A stretch of 64,000 bases of DNA from Pomphorhynchus laevis (lineage: Eukaryota > Acanthocephala > Palaeacanthocephala > Echinorhynchida > Pomphorhynchidae), in contig WNNJ02001329.1 in NCBI GenBank assembly GCA_012934845.2, positions 1-64,000 of the forward strand, given 5' to 3'. The notes below the pieces were generated by a model. That model saw only the letters and a list, made by a program, of their open reading frames with translations, was not told the origin of the DNA and did no database searches. The position numbers were made by a program, and so were the translations under genes. Below, piece by piece: positions 40,172 to 49,337 of the stretch (its first letter is position 1; each line of letters starts with the position of its first letter).

Positions 40172-41300
40172 TCCTTACTACAAAACTTAGTACCACTAAA
40201 CTTCTCCGCTAAGTACCGAAGGTCTCACCTGCGATGGCTTTGGCTGCGGTGTGCAGTTCGTAAGCGTAAGTCCTTTAAGAAGACGGGCAGTGGAAGGCTC
40301 CTTTAGACTGGAAGAACAAAGCTTTGAAGGAGGTGATGTGTTCGAACAGAAGGGAGGTATGAAGATCATGCAATAAGATCGCTGGCCTCCGTCTGCTATA
40401 ATCTTCTCCTTATGTAGTACTAATCCTTCCATTTTTGCTTATATAATCTAGTTTTTGACAAAAATGTTTTCACATATGGTTGTATTTTTAATAAAATCTT
40501 TATTTATTTATAGGATGTCTATACTTGCATGTATTTTAATAAAAATTGTTACTAAACAATTTAGAAACTTATTAATTCCTTTCTAACAATAAGGAATTAT
40601 TATTCCTTATAATCAGGGAACTGTGATTGTAATTTTGCAATAATGATTAAATGTAAAATTGTCGTTATATAATTCTCACGCATCTTATCAAAAGTTTGCA
40701 ATTTTTACTAATTTTTAAGTAGAAAAATAACTTTTGTACAAAAGGCAAAAAATAACATAACAAAACTATACCGCGAATAAATACTACTTAATTTCACTTA
40801 CAGTGCGTGATTTCACTTACATGCCGTGTTTGGGCTGTTATTCATTGTTAAACTACTTTTTGTGAGTTTTTCATTATTAAACAAACAACAAATAGTGTAG
40901 ACGATAATGAGGTGACGGATGACACGCGAGATGTCTTTTTTCTTGCTGATAATGGAAATAAGTGAACCGGATCATATCTCAGTGCTTCAGCACGGGAAAT
41001 ACCTTGTCATCATCAAGGGGTGAGATGTTATATATCAGAGCTTGTTAGATGGAAATGGTATACATTGCGATAAATGAAAAACGTCACAGAACTAACTATA
41101 AAAATTAGTTTTTAACTAAAACCAAAATTTTATTGTTTTAGCATTTTGATTTTTGCAAAGACTACTGTTATGATGTGATGCTGTTCAAAAATTACTTTTT
41201 AGCGAAGAAATTTTGATTTTGTTAAAAACAATGCTTGGATAAACTAAATTTGACGACATCTCTATCTTAGGATGTAATCTATAAATTTCAAAATATAACA
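40172..41300. other. No recognised gene
   Basis: 40,196-40,432 has a GC-richer patch with open frames on both strands but no motif, perhaps a continuation of the gene before it. AATAAAATCTTTATTTATTT at 40,490 could serve as a polyadenylation region. Confidence 0.35.
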
Positions 41301-41309
41301 ATCAAATTA

Positions 41310-41470
41310 AAATATGTAACTTATATAACTTATAAGTTATAAATTACATATAAGTTATATGTAACTTATATAAGTTACATATAAGTTATAACTTATATAA
41401 GTTAACTTATATAAGTTATATTATAAGTTACATATAAGTTATAACTTATAACTTATAAGTTATAACTGAT
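41310..41470. repeat. Palindromic ATAAGTTATA-type array
   Basis: About 160 bases made of overlapping AACTTATA/TATAAGTT units in both directions. Low-complexity palindromic DNA next to a Naiad fragment. Confidence 0.85.
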
Positions 41471-41479
41471 AAAGGAAGT

Positions 41480-41880
41480 TAATTATAATGATTTAAATAT
41501 AAATATAACATATAAATGTAATGATTTAAATTTAGAAACAATTATTACAAGTCACTGTTCTATAATGGATAAAAGGGGTATAAAAATTTAATCAGATAAT
41601 AAAACTATACCTATATAATATTGGAATCCAAAATTACATAAAAATCCAATAAAATCTAGGTTTAAATGCAGTGCTTTTAAATGTACATTTAAAGCACTTT
41701 CTGTTTATATGTATAAAATACTTAAAGTAATTAAAGCACACTTTAAAAATATTGTATTTTTAATATTTCAGTAGTAATTCTACAAAAGAATTTTTAGAAC
41801 ACACAAAAGGGATAAATTTTTTGAATATAAATACGTACGATTTTAGTACGTTTAAAAAAAGTTTGAGATATAATAACATA
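41480..41880 (+). mobile_element. Naiad RT fragment
   Basis: Forward-strand sequence matches the fingers-to-motif-A part of the Naiad RT (AATTATTACAAGTCACTGTT for TIITSHC; GTATAAAATACTTAAAGTAA; …TTGAATATAAATACGTACGA for NINTYD). No long frame. 41,880-42,195 beyond it holds no gene. Confidence 0.7.
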
Positions 41881-42195
41881 CAATATAACCGTTTCTACTG
41901 ATCAAAGCTAATTACAAATTTAAGCGTAAATAGAAACCATACCTCGTTTTACTTTAAAGAAATTACTTCAAAAAATATTTACAGCTTAAACACACTACAA
42001 AGTTATTACTAGCTTGAAATTCTAAGCTGCTAACAAATAACTATTTACAATTTCAATTCACGTGTTTATGGAAATACAAATGAAATTCTAAAATAGAGCT
42101 CGATAAGTAATCAAGAGTAATCTCTGAATAAATAAATCAGACTGGAATTCAATTGGTGAAACTGGATTCAATCGTATAAAAAAGAAACGTTAGCT

Positions 42196-42380
42196 GTCAT
42201 TGGCAATTCCAAGCGCTCGAGTCGACGCTTCGACGAATCCACGAACTTCACGCCAACGACAACAACTAAGCATGGGCAAAGATCGATCTTTCAAACGCCT
42301 TCAACTCATTGTCCAGAGCGCACTTACGAGTAACTGTCCGAGAGAACGTCCCAGAGCCCTTGCCATGGTTTGACTTTGTT
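42196..42380 (+). mobile_element. RLE-LINE fragment, partial copy ahead of the main one
   Basis: Matches 44,496-44,634 (ACGCCAACGACAACAACT, GGGCAAAGATCGATCTTTCA, GAGAACGTCCCAGAGC). It stops in the RT after motif A, directly before the presumed 5' end of the main copy (TTTTAAACTATCTTGATACC). This suggests a head-to-tail pair or a 5' rearrangement. Confidence 0.75.
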
Positions 42381-42479
42381 TTAAACTATCTTGATACCTA
42401 TTAACTACTTACAATTGTATACAATAAAATAACATACAACAGTTACAAACTTACCTTGGCAATTACAAACCTACTTACA

Positions 42480-42709
42480 ATGTTACCAAACACAATGGCG
42501 TACGATGGGCAAGATCAAAATGATATTATCAGAGGTAGGCGGCCATGTCGCATCTGCCAGAGGGACATCGTTTTGACAACTAATGGATGCTTCCGCTTTC
42601 ATAAGTTTAGAGGTTCTAGGTGTGCATGTTCGGGCAAGGGATTCGGCTGTTTCGACCATGCGTCCAAGGTCCAGCCAAATGAGGCCACGACAGAAGTCAT
42701 AACTCCAAC
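42480..42709 (+). CDS. RLE-LINE N-terminal zinc-finger part
   Basis: MLPNTMAYDGQDQNDIIRGR, PCRICQRDIVLTTNGCFRFH, KFRGSRCACSGKGFGCFDHA. The pattern C-x2-C-x10-C-x3-H with a later CAC/GC pair suggests a small zinc-binding domain at the N-terminus, where R2-like LINEs carry DNA-binding fingers. The start at 42,480 is preferred over 42,456 because it begins the conserved part. Beyond 42,709 the frame enters the MULE end. Confidence 0.55.
42622..42709 (+). repeat. 88-bp exact duplication flanking the MULE (left copy)
   Basis: Identical over 88 bases to 44,406-44,493 (GTGCATGTTCGGGCAAGGGA … ACTCCAAC). The two copies bracket the MULE. This is far longer than the 8-11 bp target duplication normal for MULEs. 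Confidence 0.95.
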
Positions 42710-42710
42710 C

Positions 42711-44405
42711 GCGAGGTGCACTTTTCACCTACGGTGAAAAAGGGGGTATTTTTCACCGTAGGTGAAAAGTGAGGTATTTTTCACCGTAGGTGAAAAAGGG
42801 ACGTTTTTCACCGATACGGCTGGGTGCACTTTTCACCTACGGTGAAGTATTTTTCACCGTAGGTGAAAAAGGGACGTTTTTCACCGATACAAACCAAATT
42901 TTAATTAAAAAAATTTACCCTTAAATATGAATATTGATTTAACAGACTGCATTATAAAAAGCAATAGAGGTAAACCAAAAATTGCTTACCAGGGATATTT
43001 TTATAATTTCAAAGAGTCTACTGCAGGAAAAAAGATTTGGAGGTGTAATAAGAGAGGCTGCAAGTCTCTTTTGAAAACAAATTTGGAAAATGTCTTCCAG
43101 GAAAGTACCTGCCATGACCATATTATGGAGGAAATTAAATTTAACAAAGTTCTAATCCAGAGAGGGGTTAAGGATCGAGCCTTGAAGTCTACAGAATCAG
43201 CCAGAAACGTGATCTTAAACGTTTTAAAAGAAAATTCAAAGCTCCAAGTTCCAATTGATCTCAAAAATATGAAAAGGTTGGTAAATGCGACAAGAAAAGC
43301 AAACAATTACACCATTGTTCCAAATTACGACATCCCCGAAGAGCTGTTTTTTACAACGGAGAATAAACAGTTTTTATTTTTTGATAGCGGGATGGACGAT
43401 ATAAACAGAGTTTTAATCTTCACAACAGAGGAAAATTTAAAACATTTGGTATATTCAGATGTTCTGATATGTGATGGCACATTTCGAAGCGCACCAACTT
43501 CGTTTTCTCAAATTTTTACTATACAGTGCAGAATAAGGAATATGTTTTTGCCGATGATGTTTTGTTTCATGAAACATAAAAATGAGACGTCTTACAATTC
43601 TATTTTCGAATGGTTAATGTCGAAAAATCCAAATGTGGGATCTAATGCTAAATCTATAATTCTCGATTTTGAGCAATCTAGTTATAAATCGATCAAAAAT
43701 AATTTTAAAAATTCCCAACTATACGGTTGTTGCTTTCATTTGGGGCAAATTATTTGGCGAAAAGTCCAGAATCTGAAATTCGCATCAGAACTTATTAATA
43801 ATGCACCAATTAAACTTCAAGTCAAGATGATTTTGGCATTAAGCTTTGTATCTTTAGAAGATGTTTCACTGTATGCTGACGAATTAAGACTATATATTGT
43901 GGAACAAAAATCTTTAGATGTTTTGAATCTTTACGAATGGTTTGTACGTCAATACATAAACAATGAAACTGGCAACAATCATATTTCTTTTTGGAATGTA
44001 AAACTCCGCACGGAAAACGGTATTCCGAGGACAACGAATTCGCTCGAGGGTTACCACAGACATCTCAATACATTAATAAACATAAAACAGACTTCAATAA
44101 TTCCCATTTTGAACGAGTTGATGAATGAACAAACGATTACTGAGTATAAATTATTTTTGTTCTTATACAAAGATCCCGTCCCAAGAATTGATACCGTAAA
44201 GGACCTGCTCTTAAAATATAATGCACTGCCCCCAGTAGATTATTTAAAATATATTGCTTTAAATTTTAATTGGAAGCTAGATTAAATAAAAAAAAATTTT
44301 CTATTTTTTAATTAAATTTTGGTTTGTCTCGGTGAAAAACGTCCATTTTTCACCGTAGGTGAAAAACACCCCCTTTTTCACCGTAGGTGAAAAGTGCACC
44401 CAATC
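42711..44405 (+). mobile_element. MULE DNA transposon with FLYWCH-type transposase, apparently intact
   Basis: Terminal inverted repeats: left GGTGCACTTTTCACCTACGG (42,716), right its inverse (44,380-44,400). Inside both ends the palindromic unit TTTTTCACCGTAGGTGAAAA recurs, with five CACC-TACGGTG/CACC-GTAGGTG cores on the left and two on the right. The left end contains a second, inner terminal repeat (GGGTGCACTTTTCACCTACG, 42,830), as if partly duplicated. The 452-codon transposase is uninterrupted, which suggests a recent arrival. Confidence 0.85.
42927..44285 (+). CDS. MULE transposase with N-terminal FLYWCH-type finger
   Basis: 452 aa, full open frame. Residues 1-70 form a FLYWCH-like zinc finger: KIAYQGYFYNFKE, KKIWRCNKRGCKSLLKT, then CHDH. 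The MULE transposase core follows. LICDGTFRSAPTSFSQIFTI carries the first catalytic Asp (CDGTF, ~178) and SIILDFEQSSYKS the second (~246). YGCCFHLGQIIWRKVQ is the C-x-H motif (~263), and RTTNSLEGYHRHLN carries the Glu (~383). Length and motif order are those of animal FLYWCH-MULE proteins. It cuts and joins DNA at the terminal repeats in the nucleus. No break is visible, so it may be functional. Confidence 0.9.
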   Translation: MNIDLTDCIIKSNRGKPKIAYQGYFYNFKESTAGKKIWRCNKRGCKSLLKTNLENVFQESTCHDHIMEEIKFNKVLIQRGVKDRALKSTESARNVILNVLKENSKLQVPIDLKNMKRLVNATRKANNYTIVPNYDIPEELFFTTENKQFLFFDSGMDDINRVLIFTTEENLKHLVYSDVLICDGTFRSAPTSFSQIFTIQCRIRNMFLPMMFCFMKHKNETSYNSIFEWLMSKNPNVGSNAKSIILDFEQSSYKSIKNNFKNSQLYGCCFHLGQIIWRKVQNLKFASELINNAPIKLQVKMILALSFVSLEDVSLYADELRLYIVEQKSLDVLNLYEWFVRQYINNETGNNHISFWNVKLRTENGIPRTTNSLEGYHRHLNTLINIKQTSIIPILNELMNEQTITEYKLFLFLYKDPVPRIDTVKDLLLKYNALPPVDYLKYIALNFNWKLD

Positions 44406-44493
44406 GTGCATGTTCGGGCAAGGGATTCGGCTGTTTCGACCATGCGTCCAAGGTCCAGCCAAATGAGGCCACGACAGAAGTCATAACTCCAAC
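44406..44493 (+). repeat. 88-bp exact duplication flanking the MULE (right copy)
   Basis: Second copy of 42,622-42,709. After it the RLE-LINE continues (ATTAGCAATTCCAACGCCAA), so this copy is in its native context at its 3' side and the left copy at its 5' side. Confidence 0.95.
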
Positions 44494-45660
44494 ATTAGCA
44501 ATTCCAACGCCAACGACAACAACTGGGCCTGGGCAAAGATCGATCTTTCAAACGCCTTCAACTCATTGTCCAGAGCGCACTTACGAGCAACTGTCCGAGA
44601 GAACGTCCCAGAGCTCTTGCCATGGTTTGACTTTTCATACAAGTGCAAGGCACCCCTTCGTTTTGGCCCGCAGGACCCTCTCAATTCATGTGAAGGAGTC
44701 CAGCAGGGTGATCCATTGGGCCCGTTCCTCTTCGCGTTGGCCATTAAGAAAACGATTGAACACGTTTCTCATATCCCTGGAATAAACCTCAACATGTGGT
44801 ACCTGGACGATGGCATAGTCGGCGGGACGCCTTCGGCAATCGCATCCGCACTCGGCTGGCTAGACACGAGTTTCAAGGCGATTAAATTGCAGCTAAATTG
44901 GCGAAAGACAGAGGTCATTGGCACGCCTGAAGCCGTTAGCTCTTGCTTGGCCCTACTATCCGAGGTGGTTTCGGAGAACACCTCTGGAAACATGCACTTG
45001 TTAGGCATACCCATCGGTGACGAGTCCTTCATAGAAACCCACCTGACAAACGAGATTCTGCCACCGCTAATCCAGACAATTGAAGCAGTAGCCAAGCTGC
45101 CAGTCCCTCAAGTCAGATACCTCCTACTCAAACACTGCGCTTGCTCGTCCAGGATAAACCACCTTCTCCGTTCAGTTGATCCAAGGATTACAAAAACGTT
45201 TTGTCAGTCATTCGACAGACAAATCGCCAGCGCCTTTCAGAAAATATGCGCGTGTCAACTACACGAAGCAGCGAAATCACAGATGACACTCCCAATCCGT
45301 CTGGGTGGATTTGGCCTAAGATGCAATGCGGCGCATGTCCAGAGCGCATTTATACATAGCGTGATGCAGGTCGGAGAAGAATACAGTCTGGATCCTACAC
45401 TTTTTCCTGGCTATTCAGAGGCATTAGCCACCCTTAGAACCACAGTGGGATCTCACTTCATACCGTCTACGGATGGCGGTCAATCATCAACCTCACGCCT
45501 GATTGAAAATCTCGCCTCGACACAGCTTATACAATCAGCTAGCGAAATGGATCGTGCCCGACTACATGCAGTGTCGTGTCCAAAAGCTGGGGCTTGGCTT
45601 AGCGCTGTACCAAATGCGGCATCTGGAACGGAATTAACACCCCACAGTTCTGTATTCTAG
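44494..45660 (+). CDS. RLE-LINE reverse transcriptase (motif A to thumb)
   Basis: The frame of 44,566-45,660 can be read back to NDNNWAWAKIDLSNAFNSLS (motif A, ~44,520). It goes on with CEGVQQGDPLGPFLFALAIK (motif B), INLNMWYLDDGIVGGTPSAI (motif C, Y-L-D-D intact) and LQLNWRKTEVIGTPEA (motif D/E). A Cys/His-containing thumb follows (YLLLKHCACSSRINHLLRSV, LGGFGLRCNAAHVQSAFIHS). YLDDG and VQQGDPLGP are typical of the R2-like group. Fingers motifs 0-2 are absent. The frame ends at TAG 45,660; the RLE frame overlaps it from about 45,640. Confidence 0.8.
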   Translation: MSNSNANDNNWAWAKIDLSNAFNSLSRAHLRATVRENVPELLPWFDFSYKCKAPLRFGPQDPLNSCEGVQQGDPLGPFLFALAIKKTIEHVSHIPGINLNMWYLDDGIVGGTPSAIASALGWLDTSFKAIKLQLNWRKTEVIGTPEAVSSCLALLSEVVSENTSGNMHLLGIPIGDESFIETHLTNEILPPLIQTIEAVAKLPVPQVRYLLLKHCACSSRINHLLRSVDPRITKTFCQSFDRQIASAFQKICACQLHEAAKSQMTLPIRLGGFGLRCNAAHVQSAFIHSVMQVGEEYSLDPTLFPGYSEALATLRTTVGSHFIPSTDGGQSSTSRLIENLASTQLIQSASEMDRARLHAVSCPKAGAWLSAVPNAASGTELTPHSSVF

Positions 45661-46676
45661 TCCGCATGTGGCTTGGAATTCCTTTACACGAAAGGAATTA
45701 TAGATGCGGCCGCTGCATGCGCATAGCTGATAAGGAAGGCATACACTCGCTAACATGCCAATACGGGGGTTACCAAGGACTGCGGCATAATGCTATTCGT
45801 GACGTGGTATTCGCAGCCGCACAATCAGTCCGGATGGATGTAGCTCTGGAAGTGCGAGGTATTATCCCGGACCTACGTGAACGGCCGGCAGACATCCTAT
45901 TTTATGGGGACCCTCCCCATGCAATCGACTTTGCAGTCACTCACCCCCAACAGACGGCATACCGTCGCTCAGCTGCTAACGCAAAGCTCGCCGCCGCTAC
46001 ATCGTATGCGATTAATGTTAAAGACCGAAAGTACAAGAGCAGGGTCGAAGCAGCGGGGTATATATTCTCAGCCGCTGTAGTGGAGTCGTTTGGGGGATGG
46101 AATGAAGAGGGAAACAGGGTCATCAAACGGGTTGCAAATAACATGAGCCGGACAAGCGGAGTCACTTACGCCGTGACGATCACGCATTTATACCAGCGCA
46201 TCTCTATTGCAATAATGAGAGGCAACGCCAAAGCAATGCTAGCGTCACTTGATCAGATCCCAATATCCACATTTGATGGTGGACACCAGGAAACAGGTGA
46301 ACCCGGGAAACGCCTCTTCGAGCCAGACACTTGTGCTTCGAGCCGAACTCGTGATGTGATAAGACTACCCTGTATGACTAGACGTTGTGATACATATAAC
46401 TCCAGATCAATTGAAACTGAGTATAATGCTGTGAGCGCCACTTCTACGATAGTCGCAGATAATGAACCGATAAACAAGCATGCGTCTCAATGTAACGATG
46501 ACATTCCTGCCAATATCACTAAGCACGATACTCCATTCGATGCTACTAATGATGTTTTTCAGCATCATCATTCCCAGCTTAATGTCGACGATAATGACGA
46601 TACTGATGTAGCCAAATCTCTTACCAAAGTTAGAAAGCAATCGTCGGACTACGGTCAAACAGATTTCGAAAAATAA
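45640..46676 (+). CDS. RLE-LINE restriction-like endonuclease and extension
   Basis: Upstream of ATG 45,666 the frame is already LINE-like (PQFCILVRMWLGIP), so the true protein is a continuation of the RT. Domain: YRCGRCMRIADKEGIHSLTC (the CCHC knuckle typical of RLE LINEs), YQGLRHNAIRDVVFAAAQSV, RPADILFYGDPPHAIDFAVT (PD-D box), then the Lys in AATSYAINVKDRKYKS. This is the PD-(D/E)XK nuclease that cuts target DNA. From residue ~210 the chain becomes Asp/Asn/His-rich and probably disordered, up to TAA 46,676. Confidence 0.8.
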
Positions 46677-47669
46677 ATGATATTTACTTATTGTGCAACT
46701 ACAACTGATGCTGAAAGTCATCTATTGATGTCTGCTAATGCACCGACAGGACAAGTTACCGATCAAATAAATAAGATCCAACAACTTGGTGAGCTGCATC
46801 AGAGTTCAATGCATCCCTTAGCTAGTAATGATATGCAAATAAATAATAATCAAATGAACGAATTCAATAATCTAATTTGTTGTCCAATCAAGGATAATGA
46901 TAACTTGACGATAAAATTAAAAGGATCATCTCAACAGGGATTGGAGTTTGAATCGTCATCATTTATACTTAACAGCAATTCAACAATACTAATGATGTCA
47001 TTTACATCATATGATCCTAAATATGGGCTTGATTGCAATCCATCGAATGAATTTGCAAAATTTGCTTCTGGTTCTATCAACGAACCCGGTGCCGACGAAT
47101 CTGCTGCGCCTTTCTTTGTATCATTGAGTAGTAACCAAGAAGAAACTATAATTGACAATGGTAAAACCGGAATTTCCACGATGAATTGCAGCCAATCTAG
47201 TGTTGCCGATCATACACCCGACAATTGTAATGATCATCTCAACCAGATCATTCATCAGTTACTCAACATGTGTGATGATCTTATACTACCCGACAATGTT
47301 GTTGATGTTCAAGGTGTTGAGCATGATCAACATGACGACGCACCAGCGGCAGTACAAATGATAGTGACAACAAATACCACCAATCACTTAATTACGAATA
47401 AAAGTAGTAATATCGCATCAATTTTGAATAGTTGCTCAAACATGGTTCGAAGAAATAACGAATTCATTACAACCGCCACCACCGCGGCCGCGAATACATC
47501 AACCGAATCGGAAGATAGTGGTCACAGCAACGCTCATGGATCGCATGAACATGATAGCGAAGAATATCAGCGATCACAAAGAAATAACTCTAAAAAGTAC
47601 AGTAATAAGCCGGAGCTTACAAAATCCTTGCCGATCGGTGAGGATTTAGAATCTGATCATTCATTATAG
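46677..47669 (+). CDS. Open 330-codon extension in frame after the RLE stop
   Basis: Directly follows TAA (46,674-46,676), in the same frame, beginning with ATG (TAAATGA). Long, uninterrupted, rich in Asn, Ser, Asp and His (DNCNDHLNQIIHQLLNMCDD, GHSNAHGSHEHDSEEYQRSQ), probably disordered, no domain recognised. Composition continues that of the preceding 120 codons, so both were probably one tail with one recent stop, or are linked by read-through or re-initiation. It could be a captured host exon. Confidence 0.5.
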   Translation: MIFTYCATTTDAESHLLMSANAPTGQVTDQINKIQQLGELHQSSMHPLASNDMQINNNQMNEFNNLICCPIKDNDNLTIKLKGSSQQGLEFESSSFILNSNSTILMMSFTSYDPKYGLDCNPSNEFAKFASGSINEPGADESAAPFFVSLSSNQEETIIDNGKTGISTMNCSQSSVADHTPDNCNDHLNQIIHQLLNMCDDLILPDNVVDVQGVEHDQHDDAPAAVQMIVTTNTTNHLITNKSSNIASILNSCSNMVRRNNEFITTATTAAANTSTESEDSGHSNAHGSHEHDSEEYQRSQRNNSKKYSNKPELTKSLPIGEDLESDHSL

Positions 47670-47699
47670 TTATTTAAAAAATATAGACAGCATGTTCTT

Positions 47700-48905
47700 A
47701 TTTTAGTACGCCTTATTCAAATCTAGATTTAGCAGATATTAAAGAAGCGTTAGAAAAATTAATTAATCTTATATTCGGGAATATATATGCATATATATGT
47801 TATAATAACTATAACGCATATCTAACAAAAATTAAACCGTCTAGTAAATATCGATATATGGATAAAATTGAATTGATAGAATCCTTAAATATTTTAATAA
47901 ATCAAAATTATTTAAAGATAGGGACATCTATATTAAGACAAATGAAGGTCATTTTAATAGGAGGTAATAGTAGCCCAATTACAGCTGACTTGCTTTTAAG
48001 CTTTATAGAATATGAATTTGTTCAGAACTGTTAAAAAATAAATATAAATTATATAAAGAAATGAAATATATGCTTCGATATATTGGTGATATATGTGTAT
48101 TTAATTCGAACAATTTTTATTCAATAAGCGAACATATTTATCCAGGTATCCTCATTCTTAATAAAGCCAATATTAATGATAAAGAAGGTATATATCTAGA
48201 TATGAACTTTAAATTATCATCATTAAGACTACTATTAATTTATATCGTAAAGATGACATATTTAAATTTACAAGAAACATATTTTTGCATGAGCATTCAT
48301 GCATGCCATATAATATAAAATATAATACATTAAATAATGAAATTTTAAGAATTGCAACAATATGTAATGATATTGGCTTTCTTCAAAATCATTTAAATAA
48401 TTTAATAGATACATATTTTAAACTAGGTTACTATAAAAATAACATCAAGCAGAAAATAGTAAAATATATAAATCAACACAATAATATAAAGAATAAATTT
48501 AAACTCTTAAGTGGAAAATTTTTATGGATGGATATAAATAATATACTTTGTATTAGAATAAGATACTAGATAGTTATTTCAGAGGAAATACATCATCAGC
48601 ATGTATTTGTCCCCGCTTATATGTTGGGTAGAGGAGTTAAAGGGCCGAAACCTGATAGCAAAGCAGTTCCTCCTGATGACCACCAATCCTTATTCTGATA
48701 CAACGTCTGTTATTTATTAATCAATTCATAAAATGACTTTTATTTTAAATTTCATTTTTTCAACTTGATTTAAATTATAGAAAATCAAAAAACAATTATT
48801 AATTTTATTATTTAATTATTAAATTTTGATTTAGCATTATTATGTTTTGTTTATTTTATAATTATATTAAATAAGTAGACTCAGTTAGCTGATTTGATTT
48901 GTTTG
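47700..48905 (+). mobile_element. Naiad RT C-terminal half and 3' UTR
   Basis: Forward-strand copy from motif A (TPYSNLDLADIKEALEKLIN, 47,707) through GTSILRQMKVILIGGNSSPI (motif B), KYMLRYIGDICVFNSNNFYS (motif C, with G for the first Asp of IDD) and the thumb to the stop at 48,569. The UTR module is at 48,608-48,690 and the family end near 48,895. The starting frame is shifted, then open in two pieces. Confidence 0.85.
48285..48569 (+). CDS. Naiad RT C-terminus, intact end
   Basis: 94 codons: MHEHSCMPYNIKYNTLNNEI, NDIGFLQNHLNNLIDTYFKL, QKIVKYINQHNNIKNKFKLL, SGKFLWMDINNILCIRIRY-stop. This is the best preserved end of the Naiad protein here and fixes the C-terminus of the family as RT thumb without a downstream nuclease, in keeping with an N-terminal GIY-YIG. 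Confidence 0.75.
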   Translation: MHEHSCMPYNIKYNTLNNEILRIATICNDIGFLQNHLNNLIDTYFKLGYYKNNIKQKIVKYINQHNNIKNKFKLLSGKFLWMDINNILCIRIRY

Positions 48906-49092
48906 AATAATCAATAGAATAGCGGCGAACAAGGAATAATTTATTTAAAAAAATTTCTAATTCATCGTTAGATTTAGAGCGTTTTGAAAATAACAAAATA
49001 AAATATAACTTAGAAGTCAATGTACAAATAAAGGATGTGCACGCGAGGTAAATTTGCTGTATCTTTCAATTATAACAATGGTTATTCGCTGC

Positions 49093-49337
49093 GTTTTTTA
49101 TCTAAACGTGTTAGTGTTCAATGGTAAATCAGTGTCAGCCTTGTGTCCTTGTTTACAAGGTAACAGGGTACAAGGTAATAAGGTATCAATATTAATATAT
49201 TAATATTGTTTACAAGGAAACAAGGCTGACGACAAAAGACGACTGGCAAAACAAGGCTGATGAAGTTGACTTGTCTGCCTACTTTTTATCTATTCGTATT
49301 AGGTTCCAATGTCAAAATAGTGTCAGCCTTGTTACCA
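49093..49337. repeat. Nested direct and inverted repeats (MITE-like)
   Basis: TCAGCCTTGTGTCCTTGTTT (from 49,135) is matched in inverse by AAGGAAACAAGGCTGA (to 49,229), 24-bp arms around an AT palindrome ATCAATATTAATATATTAAT. A worn direct copy of 49,093-49,150 (TTTTTATCTA…AGTGTCAGCCTTGT) lies at 49,279-49,337. It may be a small non-autonomous DNA element; no target duplication is clear. Confidence 0.6.

Larger units (their letters stand above)
42384..47669 (+). mobile_element. RLE-type non-LTR retrotransposon, split by a MULE
   Basis: Parts in order: presumed 5' UTR (42,384-42,455), zinc-finger ORF start (42,480-42,709), MULE insertion, RT from motif A (44,494-45,660), restriction-like endonuclease (45,640-46,250) and a long acidic/Asn-rich extension (to 47,669). 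RT plus a C-terminal RLE nuclease places it with the R2/R4/NeSL/Utopia-like LINEs; the exact clade is not resolved. The RT fingers are missing, so this copy is an internally deleted derivative. One frame change separates RT from RLE. Confidence 0.75.

Noticed and set aside
46677-47669. Independent host gene starting at ATG 46,677
   Set aside because: Same frame and same composition as the preceding RLE-LINE tail with only one stop between them. A separate gene is less likely than a split tail, though not excluded.
49255-49275. CTGATGAAGTTGAC as a hammerhead core
   Set aside because: No GAAA strand or complementary flanks within several hundred bases.
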